From NCBI RefSeq assembly GCF_026210795.1, contig NC_089447.1, forward strand, positions 3,102,501 through 3,166,500: a stretch of 64,000 nucleotides of DNA. The letters are read 5' to 3'. The DNA is from Rhizophagus irregularis (lineage: Eukaryota; Glomeromycota; Glomeromycetes; Glomerales; Glomeraceae). Shown here one piece after another: positions 11,388-23,619 of the stretch (positions are counted from its first letter, which is position 1; every line of letters starts with the position of its first letter). The position numbers and the translations under genes are program-made. The notes under the pieces were generated by a model. That model was not told the DNA's origin, did not search any database, and saw only the letters and a program-made list of their open reading frames with translations.

Positions 11388-12101
11388 ATGGAATTTTATA
11401 AAACATATCACTTTGACACAAAAGGTCAACGAATATCCTCTGCAGCTTACCTTCGAGAATTATTATATTCCATGTTTACTATGCTTCAGCAGACGAGAGC
11501 ACCATACGTTCCTCATCCTACGCCAAAATTTTCGTCAAAACCTAACGTAAGTCAAAGAGACTCTATTGCTTTTCAAATACTTCTTACTTGGCAAGAATTT
11601 CATGAAAAACTTATACAAAGTTTGGAAAAAGAGAATATTTCTTCATGGACAAGAGAAGAATTATTAATATGGTGGAACATGACAAGGTTTCTTCACGCAT
11701 GTTTAATGGAATTCGCATCTAAAAATGGGTGGGGAACTACCTTTAAATATAATGAAAACCCGGAAAATCTTTATAAACAGTATAAAAATTGTGAAAATAC
11801 GTTTAGAACAGATACATATTATGCAAGTTCAATTCATCCGAGTTATAATGAATTATTTGGCGGTTTAAGTCCTTGTATCTTGGAGAATGTTAAGGGTCAT
11901 TTACCAGTGATAGAGGGAAAGGTGTTATTAAATTCTCAACATGATTTTAATTATTTATTTGGCATTGAAGAAAGTTCCCTTGATAATGGAACTAAAGTAT
12001 CTCAGGAGAATCTTGAAGTTGAAAAGTTAAGAAAATTAGTTAAGATGGTACAAGATCATATTCAACCACTGAAAAAGATTTTATTACGAAATTTTTCTTA
12101 A
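11388..12101 (+). CDS. unrecognised 237-residue protein, intact single exon
   Basis: One of the few intact single-exon frames in the window, 237 codons from ATG to TAA. I do not recognise a family. The protein is soluble-looking, with no signal peptide or membrane segment. It is rich in aromatic residues (WTREELLIWWN, EFASKNGWGTTFKYNENP) and its C-terminus is charged, probably alpha-helical (EVEKLRKLVKMVQDHIQPLK). The ATG at 11388 was chosen because the protein reads naturally from MEFYKTYHFDTKGQ; an overlapping frame at 11230-11550 is low-complexity. There is no repeat character and no premature stop, unlike the transposon genes around it, so it may be a functional host gene. The upstream pyrimidine tract ending CTTCAAAG could be a splice acceptor, so an upstream exon cannot be excluded. 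Confidence 0.7.
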   Translation: MEFYKTYHFDTKGQRISSAAYLRELLYSMFTMLQQTRAPYVPHPTPKFSSKPNVSQRDSIAFQILLTWQEFHEKLIQSLEKENISSWTREELLIWWNMTRFLHACLMEFASKNGWGTTFKYNENPENLYKQYKNCENTFRTDTYYASSIHPSYNELFGGLSPCILENVKGHLPVIEGKVLLNSQHDFNYLFGIEESSLDNGTKVSQENLEVEKLRKLVKMVQDHIQPLKKILLRNFS

Positions 12102-13259
12102 TATGCATATAGACAACTACTTTCTTTTTTACATATTTTTTTTTATTATAAAAACAATTTTTTTTTTTTAAAAAAAAAGGGAAGGAATAGACGTAATTTC
12201 ACATCAATTTTTTTGGCGTAATAATGGCTAAAATTAGTTCAGTCAAATGATATGTCCGGTTAAAACATCGGCCGATGATAATCGTAATCCATATCAGTTT
12301 CCTTTTTTGTTATATTTTAATTATATACTCCGACAAAATGAACCACATAAAGAAGGATTCCCGAAAAATAGTTTTATTTCAAGAACATAACGTAATTTAT
12401 AATTTATGGATTTGATCGTGGCTTCGTGGCGTAATTATTGCATACTTTCATGGACTTTATCCCAATTGTTTCCACATTGATTCCAAATAAAATTTAAACA
12501 AAGAAAAAAATTCTAACAGAAAAATATTCACTATTGTACATTAACTTTTAATTTGACAAAGAATAGTAACTTAATTACAATTGTACATTGATTCCAAATT
12601 TAACAATTTTAATTTTTAAACAAAGAATTAGGAATTGAAACGCCATATTAACTATTTTAGCAAATGTCATCATACAATAATTCCTTGTTCCACAAAAAAA
12701 AATAATAATAATTTTTATTTATTTGTTGTTTTTGGGCTTCAGCCAAGCCATCAGGAGTTATTTCTAATTGGGAAATTTGCCGTAATTAAGATGAGTCCAG
12801 ATTTGCAAAGTCCAGATTTGCAAAGGGTCCATTTCCAAAAAAAAAGTCATAAATTCTTTATAATGTCCAGACCTTATTTTCCGATGCTGAGCACATAGTG
12901 CCAAGTGTGAAGGCTTTTCCCGAACTGAATGAAAAACTTTGATAATGTCAATTCCTAACTAATATTTTTTTATATTTATCAGTTTTATATGAATATGCTG
13001 TGAAATTTAAACATATGCAAATCAAAACGCAAACCCAGGAAAGTTGAAAGCATTTCAATAAAAATTATCAGAAGCAATGCATGGAACAATTCTTATTAAT
13101 ATCACACCGCAGGTGATTTTCACCGCATCAGCATTAGAAAATATTAATGGGCAGAGTTTCATGCCATTTTTAATTCTGCCCAAAATTCTATCCTAATTCT
13201 GGTAAGGTGATAATGATATTTAGTAACACTATTTTTTAATATTCCTTAAAAAAAAATGA
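12102..13259. other. intergenic region
   Basis: Downstream of the 11388 gene. A/T-rich with no supported gene; the frame at 12635-12898 begins without convincing coding character. Poly-A and poly-T runs at about 12140-12180 may lie in the 3'-UTR. Confidence 0.4.
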
Positions 13260-15206
13260 ATTACCATATTTACCAAAAATAAGCAAGTACCAAAAATAAG
13301 CAACTTGTAAAATTTATTGACAACCACAATATAATAAATGTAATATAATTGAAAATAAAAAAATTATGCTATTCTGACATTAAAATCAATGAAGGGAATG
13401 CCCTATTCTGTTATTAAAAGTATTATTATCCTAATTACTTTAATCATTAGTTTTATTGATTACCAATTTCTTAATTTCTAATGTTATAATCTATATTAAT
13501 ACTAATTTTTCACTTTTCAATTTCTGATTATAATAACCTTTATACAATTAGATGATTATAAAATAATGATTTAGTACAGCTTAATGAAAAAAAAAGTAGA
13601 TTTTGAACAATATATTTGTATCCAAAAATAAGCAACTTTATAATAAAAAAAGGTTGGCAAAGATGGTAAAAATTTTTTAATAATATAAAAAGCTAAAGTA
13701 AATAAGTAATAAATTTTTTTATTAATATTTATAGAAATCATATATTGTAAAAGTATTAAAAGTATTAGGTGTTAAAAGGTACTAATAATTAATTATTCTA
13801 TTAAAAAATCTAAAAAGATGATATGTAAAGCAATAAAATTTAAATTAGTAAAAAAAGAACTACTTTTATAAATAAAAATAATAGTGCAATATATAAATTG
13901 CTAATTCAGTAGCTAATCTATTTAGATAAGTTTTTTATATTTTTCATCTTTTTTATTAATTTGGCTAAAATTAAAAAAATTTTATTAAAAGTAAAATATT
14001 TAAATTTTAAAGTTTTGCTAATTTGCTTTTTGGGTTAAATAACTTAAGTTAAATTACCCTTCTAAAATTTATATTTTACATCAATAATTTTTTTTTAAAA
14101 AAAAATTATTTGTATTATTATTCATTTTACTTTGTATAGATTTTATTTATTTGAATATTATAGAATATAATGACCAAGTTATTTTACATTTTTGATAATA
14201 ATAATAAATTTTTATATCTTTACATTTTTTTAATTATATAAAATCTATTAATAAGTTAAATTACCCAGATTAAATCACTCTAGGTTAAATTAATCTTATA
14301 TTAAATTTATTAAATTATAAAAAAAGATATTTAATTACTTCATAAATTACTGATCACTAAAGGTAATCATTATTATATAGTAAATATTTTTTATATAAAT
14401 TTATATCAAATGGGCTCATTAGTTCAAAATTAACTCAAATTTATGCAAAAAATAATTCAAATTTAAGCCAATTTAAAGCCAATTATATATGGATAAGTCT
14501 ATTTAGTACAAATTTATACAAAAACTATTTATTGGATTATTAATTAGAATTATCAATTTTTACTGGCATTATATTTTTTTTAATACTGGTTAATTATTAT
14601 AATTTCAGTTACTAGTAATTATCACCTTCTGGTAATAATTAAAAAATTCTTTAATTTTATTTCAATTAAAATTATCAAATGCATTTTCTTTATCAATTAT
14701 ATAATACTTATTATTTATTTTATCAAAATTTATATAATGATCTATATATTTTGTATCTATAAATTCTTTTAATATAAAATAGTACATAAAATATTTATGC
14801 TTATATTTATTTTTTAAAATATTTAATATTAATTGTATATAAGTTAATATATATATTTAATTATTAAATTTATATATAAAAAAATATTCTATAATTTCAT
14901 ATATATCTATAAATTTATAAGCAATTTTGTCTATTATATACCTTATTTAATATATATATAAAAATAATAATAATAAATTATAATAATAATAAATATTTAA
15001 TTACTTATCTAAATACAATAAGTATTTTTTGATCATTTATTTATATATTATTTATTTTTATTTAATATTTTTAATCTCTTATATTTTATATTATCAAAAT
15101 TAAAATTTTAAAAAATGCAATTAATTAATTAATATCATAATGAATTTAAATTAAATAATATTATTAATATTATATTTGAATCCTGTAATCACAAGATATT
15201 AAAGAT
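13260..15206. other. long A+T-rich gene desert
   Basis: About 2 kb of very A/T-rich DNA with no coding frame. CAAAAATAAGCAA occurs at about 13275, 13295 and 13622. From about 14750 onward it is nearly pure A/T with TATATA runs. Confidence 0.55.
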
Positions 15207-15256
15207 ACTTTACTAAAAATGGACAATTTTTTGAAATATTTATATAGACCTAAATA

Positions 15257-15722
15257 TAGTGCTCCAAAACGAGTCGAGTTGACTCGTGAGTTGGTCGAGT
15301 CGAGTCGAGTCGAGTCGAGTTGAAAATTACAATCAAATCAAATCAAATCGATTCGAGTCGAGTTAATGATTTAATAAAATCGAGTCGAGTCGAGTTAAGC
15401 CGAATTAAACATAATTCCGGCCAAATTTATGGAATTTCCTTTTTTGGAAATTATGTTACACAAATTCCGAGACGAAAAATTTTTGAAAATTACAAAAATG
15501 GAATTTTGTGGAACGGCTATCGCCAGAAAAGGAAATGATCGGCATAGCCGAATTAAAATCACGTGATTTAATTCGACTCGACTCGATTCGGTTTGACGGG
15601 CCAACTCGACTCGAATCGAGTTGAGTTTATATTTTTATAATTTTAACTTGACTCGACTCGACTCGATTTAACTCAAGTCAAATCGAGTTTACATATAACT
15701 TGACTCAACTCAACTCGTTCGG
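15257..15722. mobile_element. hAT-type MITE with GTCGAG satellite arms
   Basis: It starts TAGTGCTCCAAAACGAGTCG, fitting the hAT terminal consensus TAGNG. It is followed by tandem CGAGT/GTCGA arrays, a core with TTCCTTTTTTGGAAAT, and inverted ACTCG arrays ending near 15722. The right terminus does not show the expected GGAGCACTA, so it is degraded. The related copy at 30869-31499 has both ends. Confidence 0.65.
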
Positions 15723-15978
15723 CTTTCAAAACAATTGTGCAATTATTTTGTAAAATTTTTAAAATATATCAAGATATATTTGAGGTATTTTTGAGATTAA
15801 AATATTAAAATAATATTAAAATTAATTATATTATATTAATTATAATAATAAAATAATAACAAAAACATTAAAAAATTATTGTGATATTATTTTGAGTTAT
15901 TTTTATAGACCTAGATACAATATACAGTCAACTTTCTTTATAGTCACACATTTGGGACAGTCTATATTTGGTGATTAT

Positions 15979-16279
15979 GTGCAAACAGTCTTATGACTTT
16001 ATCTTTTATTATAAATTTTAAACGAAAAGTACAATAATCAAATCGAACAATATTACAAAATATAGAAAATTAAACAAAAAATAAAAAAACTAGCTTCACG
16101 ATTCATACAAGTAAAGAAATCTAAACAAAATAAAATTAAGTAAAGAAAAACTAAACTATTACAGAAACGCATACCCCATCTTTACCCGAAGGCCAGTGTG
16201 AGTCAACTATTCAGCATGTCCTAAGATCCAATCCGTTACCAAAAAGAAATCCTAAGTAGAGGCTGAACTGTTAAGCGGC
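15979..16279 (-). mobile_element. 5'-truncated non-LTR retrotransposon (LINE) end, minus orientation
   Basis: A 301-bp insertion flanked by a perfect 15-bp duplication ATATTTGGTGATTAT (15964-15978 and 16280-16294). Copy 2 of the host element has the uninterrupted site at about 53050. The inserted sequence is the inverse of 17056-17340, so both come from the same source. They share a terminal string ending TTTGCAC, while the opposite end is variable. That pattern, with a long target duplication, fits target-primed reverse transcription of a LINE 3' end. No reverse transcriptase is present. Confidence 0.78.
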
Positions 16280-16921
16280 ATATTTGGTGATTATAAAGAG
16301 ATGTGACTATATAAAAAATTTCTTATATTTGTATATCATAATTCTGGCCAAAAATTAACATAATTTTAGCCAAAATTATACTTAAAACTTTATTGTATCG
16401 TAACTTCGCCAATATTAATCGTAGAGAGATGATCTTACCGCCATTCGATTCGTCTTGATGAGACGGTTCTAATGGTATAAAATACGTCGAAATCCAATCA
16501 CTAGATTAATTTCTGAAATTAAAAAAATATTAATGGTTTTTGTGTAATAACTCTGTCAATATTGATCCTAGAAAGACGATCTTACTACCATTCGATTCGT
16601 CTTGATGAGATGAATCTAATGGTATAAGATACATCGAAATCCAATCACTAGATCAATTTCCGAAATTAAAAAATATTAAATGGTTTTTAAGTAATAACTC
16701 CGTCAATATTGATCACAGAGAGATGAGCTTACCACCATTCGATTCATCTCGATGAGGCGATTCCAACGAGCTATAAATCGTCTTTTTACAATCACTAGGT
16801 ACCGAGAAATCTAGCAAAATGTTAAATGGTGCAGTAAACGTAAATCAAGAAATATTATAATGCCGATGTTTAACATTTTGTTGAATAACTCGTCAACTAG
16901 TGATCGGAAAAGGATAAAACT

Positions 16922-17340
16922 GCCCATTTTCAAATTCTCTTTTATTACTACCTCCTCAAAAAATCACAACTCTTCTTTGGCGACAGTTTCTCAGGATTCC
17001 TGGATTTTTTGGATATCCTCTTCTATAATTCAGGATGGATCATGAATCTCGCACCTGGATTTTCTGCGCCGCTTAACAGTTCAACCTCTTAGGATTTCTT
17101 TCTGGTAACGGACTGGATTTTTGGATGTTGGATAGTTGACTTACACTGGCCTTCGGGTAAAGTTGGGGTATGCGATTCTGTAATAGTCTAGTTTTTCTTT
17201 GCTTTAATATTATTTTAGTTTAGATTTCTTTGCTTGTATGAGTCGTGAAGCTACTCTTTTTATTTTTTATAATATTGTTCGATTGAATTTTCGAAAGTTA
17301 AAATATAAATAAAAGATTAAGTCATAAGACTATTTGCACA
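16922..17340 (+). mobile_element. 5'-truncated LINE end, plus orientation
   Basis: A 419-bp insertion flanked by the 16-bp duplication GGAAAAGGATAAAACT (16906-16921 and 17341-17356); it extends to 19 bp with one mismatch. Copy 2 of the host element at about 53690 lacks the insertion. The last 285 bp match the minus-oriented insertion 1 kb away and end in the same AAGACTATTTGCACA. The 5' part (16925-17055) is extra sequence, so this is a longer copy of the same family. Confidence 0.78.
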
Positions 17341-17888
17341 GGAAAAGGATAAAACTACCACCATTTAATTCGTCTCAGTGAGACGATCCTAACAAGCTAT
17401 GATACATTTTTGTACGATTATTAGATGCCAAGTTATTTAATATATTCTTTATATAACTGTGATTATAAACGGTTCTTTTTAATATAAGATTTTTGAGGAT
17501 AGGTGTGATAGTGACCATAGATAGATTGTGACTATATAGGATAGTTTTTAATAATAAAGTGTTTTGAACATTCAACTGGTGTGACTATATAGTAGAATGT
17601 GACTATAACGGGAGTGACTATAGAGGGAGTTGACTGTAATTACAAAATAATAACAAAAATATAATAAAAACATTTTGATGTATTAAATGTATTTTTGTGG
17701 TATTTTAAAATTATTACAAAATCATTTCAAAAAATTGGCCATTTTTAGTAAAGTAGAACTTTTATAGCTAAGATAATCTGTTACTAAATAAAGTCTACCT
17801 ATGGAGTCAAATAATCACTCAATAGTACATATATGAGGTACTGCCAGTATGACAAGTGGTTTGTAGTTTAATTATTTTAGAGTAGTTA

Positions 17889-18403
17889 CACAGGTTGAAA
17901 AGTGAATAATCAGGCATCAATTAGTTACCAATCAGGTAACTGATTGGTGACTGATTGGCATTTTCGCTAAATACTGTCACCAATTAGACAGTTTGCTAAC
18001 TTTTGATCCAGTGATCAGAAAAGGATGAAATATAGCTCATTGGAATTGTCTCAACAAGGCGAATCTAATAGTAGTAAAATCGCATTTCTAGGATTAATAC
18101 TTGATGAGAAATTAAGTAAAATATAAAAATAAAAATATATCATTTATATTTTATTTAATTTTTTATTAACTATTAATCCTAGAAATGCGATTTTACTACC
18201 ATTAGATTCGTCTTGTCAAGACGATTCCAATGAATTATATTTCATCCTTTTCTGATCACTGGATCAAAAATTAGCAAACTGCCTGATTGGTAACAATATT
18301 TGGCAAAAATTCCAATCAGTCACCAATCGGTCACCAATCAGCTACCTGATTGGTAACTGATTGGTGATTGATTGATGCTTGATTTTTCACTTTTTGACTT
18401 GTG
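17889..18403. mobile_element. CACAGGT-end MITE, copy 2, 3-bp duplication TTA
   Basis: CACAGGTTGAAAAGTGAATA at the left is the inverse of the right end, with TTA on both sides (17886-17888 and 18404-18406). It has the same ACCAATC-rich subterminal arrays and palindromic centre as 5481-5943, and its central A/T core is almost identical. Confidence 0.75.
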
Positions 18404-18844
18404 TTATTAGGAAATTTTACTTAATATATATTTTCTTAATTTTTTTTACTTTAATAAAACTGCAAATGCATTGCAAAAAAAATTATTAATATTAGGTTAA
18501 ACAAATTAAATTTTTTATTTTTTATTTTTAAAATCACATATTTCGATACAAGCGTAGATTTTTTTTTATTTTTTATATATATATATAAATCAATTTTATT
18601 GGTCCAAATTATTTCTATTTGTACAATAAAATGGGATGTACAATATATTTATAAAGTTATTGAATGTTTTGTAATCTTTCTATTTAATTGTTAATAAAAA
18701 CATGCAAAAAAAATGTAATAAAACCACATTCTACATGATTATTATAATACATTAAGGTTCTTATTACTGAAGATATCAAATATACCTAATGTAACTTTTG
18801 CTAGTTTTTCGTTAAATTCTTTTCAACTTTTATTATATAAAAGT

Positions 18845-19330
18845 CTATTATTTGAGACATCTGTAATACTGTCTATGAAATTCAAAACGAAGGAATCACA
18901 ATTATCTCTAACAAGGTCTGGAGCAGTTATTTTTATACGCTCCGCCAGATCCTATGGGATCACAATATTAATATAATACTCTTTGCTGAAAGTGAACTAT
19001 GGTAATACAAAATACTATTTGCTAAATTACTCACCATAAAAAAGTTATATGCTTCTACTTCCAAAGTTTTCACCATTTCTGAATCTGCATAAATCACTTG
19101 ACTAGCAAGTGGGATGTGCCATGATAAGTCTGAAGCACTTTTTTTCTTTAAATATTTACAAAAGTAGTAAGCATACAGAGCTTTACTATTTTTAAGATTA
19201 GTTTTCAACACATGCAAGTTTGTCTTGATTTCATTTTTAATGAGTGGTTTTTTCTATTTTGATTCTTTGATATTCTTAAAATTACTTACACTTTTGTATG
19301 CATCATCAAACTAACGCAAAAGCCTTATAT
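18845..19330 (-). pseudogene. unrecognised decayed coding fragment
   Basis: Minus-strand frames between about 19330 and 18845 have coding-like composition. One piece runs from MHVLKTNLKNSKALYAYYF through ADSEMVKTLEVEAYNFFM (19217-18960). A second, in another frame near 18850-18950, includes DLAERIKITAPDLVRDNCDS. Stops and frame changes separate them. I cannot assign a family. It may be the remnant of a transposon gene or of an expanded host family. Confidence 0.35.
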
Positions 19331-19763
19331 TAGTACTAATGTAGTTAATCTTTTTGATATTAGAATCATGTATGCAGCGCATATCCATCAATATATTTCA
19401 AGTAAATTATCAACTATATGTGGCCTGCATACAATTGACAATGTACATGAATGCTATATTTTTTTCTTCATAAACTATAACTAAGCTCCAACTCCCATGT
19501 GTCTAAAGAATTAATATGTCTGATTAAACCTGTACTTATATGGCTATGGGTACTCATTTAATTTGGTTATAACATATGTACAGATCTTAACTCTAACTCC
19601 AATTTTTGAGACGCAACCCCATGATGACAGTCAACAATTGACACTGCAGTAACACACTGGTAATACTACATCCAAGCATTTTATTGGTTTTAAATTTAAC
19701 TTAATCAGAATTTTTTTTCACACGCAAATAATATTGTATGCGTTTTATTCATTATTTTTGCAA

Positions 19764-21987
19764 ATGGCTGACCAAGAAATACATAACTAACCTTTTAATC
19801 CAGTTATTCAGTTTAAACAAAAGGGACGTAGTTCTCATATAGAATTATAAAAGAAGGCGTCTATCCTAGTAAATCATCACTGGCATATACTCTCCGTCCT
19901 AATAAATATCGGATTCCAAATGACTATATAGTAGAAACAACTTGGGGTAGAAGCAAAAATCAGTGTACTGTTCAGTGTTCTATTAGTTATATTGAAAATA
20001 AACCAGTTTTTTAAATCCAATTTGGGCAATATTTTGAATATGAAGTTTCTTCAGCTAAATCAGCTATCAATGCTGCAAATTTATTTCATGAAGTATGTTA
20101 TTTTGGATATTAATAATTAGTTTTCTATTTATTTTTTTATTTTTTTTAATTTTACTAATTTTTTTTTATTATTTTAGAAATACACTTTTTATGAAGGAAC
20201 TAAAACATCAGGCATTTATTTGTTTGGCCTCCATCTTAAAACATTAGATACAGTAAGAGAAAGAAATGACATGCAGGTATGTTAAAGCAAGTTAATCAAT
20301 GTGGCAATTCAATCCTTACAAAGCGAACTACAAATATTGGAAAACAAATGTTAATTGAATTCAATGAAAAAGCGCCAAAACTTTACAATTCAGAAGATAT
20401 ACCAGTATTGGAAAGTATCAGTTATTCTGTCAAAAAGCATACTTTTGATGTCAACTATAGGGATGGAGACAGAGCTAAAAAGAAACAAAAAAATGAATCA
20501 ATGATTAGGGTGTTAGACGAAAGAAATATTTCACGAGATACTTATCGATATTTGTGTGCTATAGAGTTCAACCTACCTCGTGAAGGGGCAATAGCCAAAG
20601 AACGCTAAAAAATAAATGAGAAAATGGCCCAACTTATACCAATATCAATAATGGATGTGAATACTGAAACTCAAGTAAATCAATCTGAAGAGGTGGATAT
20701 AGATGATGAACTTATAGTGCAAGAGGTAGTAGGTGCAGTTAGTAAAGGTGGCTATAGAAACGTTAAAGATATTTTGCAATATCTAATTCCTAATCTTGTT
20801 CAAAAAAAAAATTTTAAATCCATATGAGCCAATAATTCATCTTTGGATTTTTGAGGACGGGAGAAATGTTAGAAAAAAAGTCAAACATGTGATGATAACT
20901 ATAGCTATTTTAGATGATAAACATACCTTAAATCAACCGAATTACCATTATACAACTGTACTTTATCCTGGCTGTGAAGACTATGAATCTTTATTAAATA
21001 TAACAGCTCCACTTTATCGTGATTTAAAAAATTTAAAAGATCAGGGATTATTAATTAATAATATAAAATGGAATTTTCAATTATATTTCTCATTTAATTG
21101 GAAATTCTTAGCAATTTGTTTAGGTTTTAATGGTGTTCACAGTAAGAATTTCTGTCCCTGGTGTACAATCAGCAAATCACAACAAGGAGATCTATTTAAA
21201 AAATGGAATATTAATAAAGAAATGGGTAAATTAGTTGAAAAAAGTAATTATTATAAAGGTCATTCACGAAAACCACTTTTTGATATGATACCTCTTGATC
21301 ACTGAATTCCTGATGAATTACATATAATGCTTCGAATTACTGATCGATTATAGAGTCTTGGTATAGCAGAGTTAATGGAATATGGTTTATTCAACGATTT
21401 TGCACAAAAAATTATCATAAAAGAAATGGAAAGAATCAAAGTCAAATTTCAATTTTGGCAGAATCAAGATTCTAAAGCTTGGAATTACACTTCTTTGATA
21501 AGGAATGATAAACTTAAGGCATTGCAGTTCTTTGATTTATCAATAATTCTTTCAAAAACACATGCTGATATGATATGAAACCTATGGAATAAATTCTATG
21601 AGCTTTATATTAAAATGAAAGATCCTTTAACAAATGCTGAAGAGTTTCAAAATGATGCCAAAAATTGGCTTACTTTGTTTTTAACACCTTCCGAAGGCAT
21701 TCCAAACACTCAAGGATTTAAAAAAGGCCTGTACCAACCCGATAATATAACACCTTACATTCATGTATTGGTCTATCACATCTCTGAATTTATAATGATT
21801 CATCAGAAATGGGGATTAAAGTCGTTTTCCTGTAGTGGTGTTGAAAAAAAAAATCATGAGCATGTATCTTATTTTTTTCGTAAGACATTAAAAGATGGTG
21901 GAAAAAAAAATCTCAATCATCAGCAATCATTGAGATTTTACAACACAAAAATCGAACCCTCTTCTATAATCATAACAACACCCCTTT
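19764..21987 (+). pseudogene. DDE-like transposase-family gene, multiply disrupted
   Basis: Reading frames from ATG at 19764 to the stop after 21984 assemble one long protein broken by frameshifts and stops. Exon 1 ends at 20092. A clear intron with donor GTATGT, branch TTACTAAT and acceptor ATTTTAG occupies 20093-20177. Conserved-looking blocks are ETTWGRSKNQCTVQCS, IQFGQYFEYEVSSA, GTKTSGIYLFGLHL, HLWIFEDGRN, FCPWCTISKSQQGDL, DELHIMLRITDRL and SGVEKKNHEHVSYFF. The Asp of EDGRN, the Asp of DELH and the Glu of EKKNH are plausible as an RNase H-fold triad, but that is inference. Stops at 21303 (TGA) and 21352 (TAG) replace Trp, and 21576 (TGA) replaces Arg; a frameshift lies in the A-run near 20805. 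The 3' end is 62 bp from, and convergent with, the C2H2 gene. Confidence 0.65.
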
Positions 21988-22049
21988 AAACTACCCAAAA
22001 CCTTAAAAAATTCATGTCAAATTAAAGTAATTATTTTTTATTATTACTT

Positions 22050-22721
22050 TTATTGAATCATAGCCTGGCTGTTATAAAAATGGAAATAAATATGATCTGC
22101 TTGAGTAAAATTACCATTAAAATCAATATTCTTTTGTTTTTTCCATTTCACCACTAACTGTCCACGTTCATATTTTAGTTTACGTGACTTTTTTGTTATT
22201 TCAAAAGTTGATGCGGCTTGTGCAATGGGATTTTTCTCATTTTCAATATTATTATCATCATCACAAAGTACGACATAAGTACACTGCTGTTGATCATAAT
22301 ATTTGACTCCCCATGATTGCATTTCTAAAATATTAGCCAATACTTAATTTGATAAATCACCACGAAATATACACTTATAAATACTTTTTGTAGTAGAATA
22401 ATAATGTATGTAATTTTTGAATACTGCAAAAAATTGGCTTTCAGTAGCAGGTACTGAAACTGTTTGTTTTCCTAATCGTTTGTAACCTCTCGGTAATCGC
22501 TTATGAATGTAATGAACTAAAATATCTTTAAATTGCTGTACAGTATTTTGTGGCAAAACGTCAAGGTCTGAACGTAAATCATTGTATTTTGTAACAGTAT
22601 TAAGATGTCTTGTTAACCCTCCTTTATTTTTAAAAGCTTTCCCACATATATTACACTCAAATCTTGAACTAACAGTTACTGAAGGCGAAAAAATAGTACC
22701 AGAAACAATAGATTGACTCAT
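22050..22721 (-). pseudogene. C2H2-finger protein gene with one premature stop
   Basis: The minus-strand frame begins MSQSIVSGTIFSPS and soon shows a single zinc-finger-like segment FECNICGKAFKNKGGLTRHL. It has the Cys pair and first His, but the usual second His is absent (HLNTVTKYN follows). The next part (LPQNTVQQFKDILVHYIHKR, FFAVFKNYIHYY) is a conserved-looking helical region. An in-frame TAA at 22341-22343, where Gln would be a one-base change, splits 125 codons from the final 96. It lies tail-to-tail with the DDE-like gene. A paired transposase plus DNA-binding partner in one transposon is plausible but unproven. The stop could instead mark the true end. Confidence 0.6.
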
Positions 22722-23619
22722 GTTATTTAAAATATGAAAATAAAATGCATGTATTAACTATAGTTTAAAGGAAATTATGCTCAGCACAGCTCATATAAAA
22801 CACTTTTGCAGAGATGGGTTTTGTAGAAGGGAGATGGGTTTGACGTGACAGTTGTTAATAATTTTTTTTTTCAGGTGCTTTTTTGTATGAACATCAAGTG
22901 ATCGACATATGGATGTAGTGTAATGGTTACAAGATCACATGTATTTTAATAAGTAATTTGGGGTCTTAATTTAGGTCCAATTCCAATAATCAGCTGATAT
23001 GAAAATATCATTATGCGCAATCATCATTTGGAATTATAAATCTGATAAATAATAGTAATAATTACTAACCTTCAAGGAAATATCAACGAATTTCAGATAT
23101 TTTTCCAAAGTTTGATCATAATTTTTTTTTACTACTATAATTGCCTAATGAATTATTTCTTTTAACTTATTTTTTGGATATCATGTATCATCTTCTATTA
23201 GTTGAAAAATAACAGAAAATGCGGTAATATAATCTAAGGGTACTGGTCAGAATAGTCCATTTTGGCAAAATTTTAAATTGCTGAATGTTAGACGAAATTT
23301 GGTCTGACCTTAGCTGATTAGTACTAAAAAAATCGGCAACTAATTTTATAAACGATTTGCACTGTAACGCCTGCCACTTGTCAACAAATCGATCAGTAAA
23401 ATTGGCAACAAATTGGTAAAATTAAATTGATGATTGTTAATAAACCTAATAATTATTACCGATTTTTGTACATTTAGCTGATTTTAATTTTTATAATAAC
23501 AATTTATTGATTAAATTTTATTAATTCGTTTTATTAAAAATTGCATATTAAATTATTATCTATCTATCATTTATATATACCATTTACCATCCACCATCTA
23601 TCATCCACCTATAATCCTC
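22722..23619. other. A+T-rich intergenic region
   Basis: No supported gene. At 22795-22850 is a less A/T-rich patch with two GAGATGGGTTT strings. At 23250-23430 is a loose inverted repeat with GGTCAGAATAG / GGTCTGACC. CCATC/ACCAT-type motifs occur at 23570-23615. Confidence 0.4.

Larger units (their letters stand above)
15925..17636. mobile_element. CAGTCAAC TA-target element, copy 1, with two LINE insertions
   Basis: The ends are CAGTCAACTTTCTTTATAGT and the inverse of CAGTCAACTCCCTCTATAGT, flanked by TA on each side, as for Tc1/mariner-type non-autonomous elements. Several copies of the palindromic GATTCGTC module lie inside (about 16430-16820 and 17355-17400). Copy 2 at 53020-54165 is nearly identical but lacks the two LINE insertions at 15979-16279 and 16922-17340. 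It therefore serves as an empty-site control. Confidence 0.8.
15207..17754. mobile_element. outer TIR element hosting a nest of insertions
   Basis: ACTTTACTAAAAATGGACAA at the left is the inverse of the right end (TTGGCCATTTTTAGTAAAGT, one mismatch), continuing with TTTTTTGAAAT. Between them lie the GTCGAG MITE (15257-15722) and the CAGTCAAC element (15925-17636), the latter itself holding two LINE fragments. The remaining backbone is a diverged A/T-rich palindrome with ACAAAATAATAACAAAAA-type arms. No target duplication was resolved. Confidence 0.55.

Noticed and set aside
15320-15604. Overlapping frames on both strands rich in Ser and Arg
   Set aside because: Translation of the GTCGAG satellite arms of a MITE.
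15979-17340. Inverted pair of ~285-bp sequences as LTRs or TIRs of one element
   Set aside because: Each copy has its own distinct 15-16-bp target duplication and copy 2 of the host element shows separate empty sites, so they are independent insertions.
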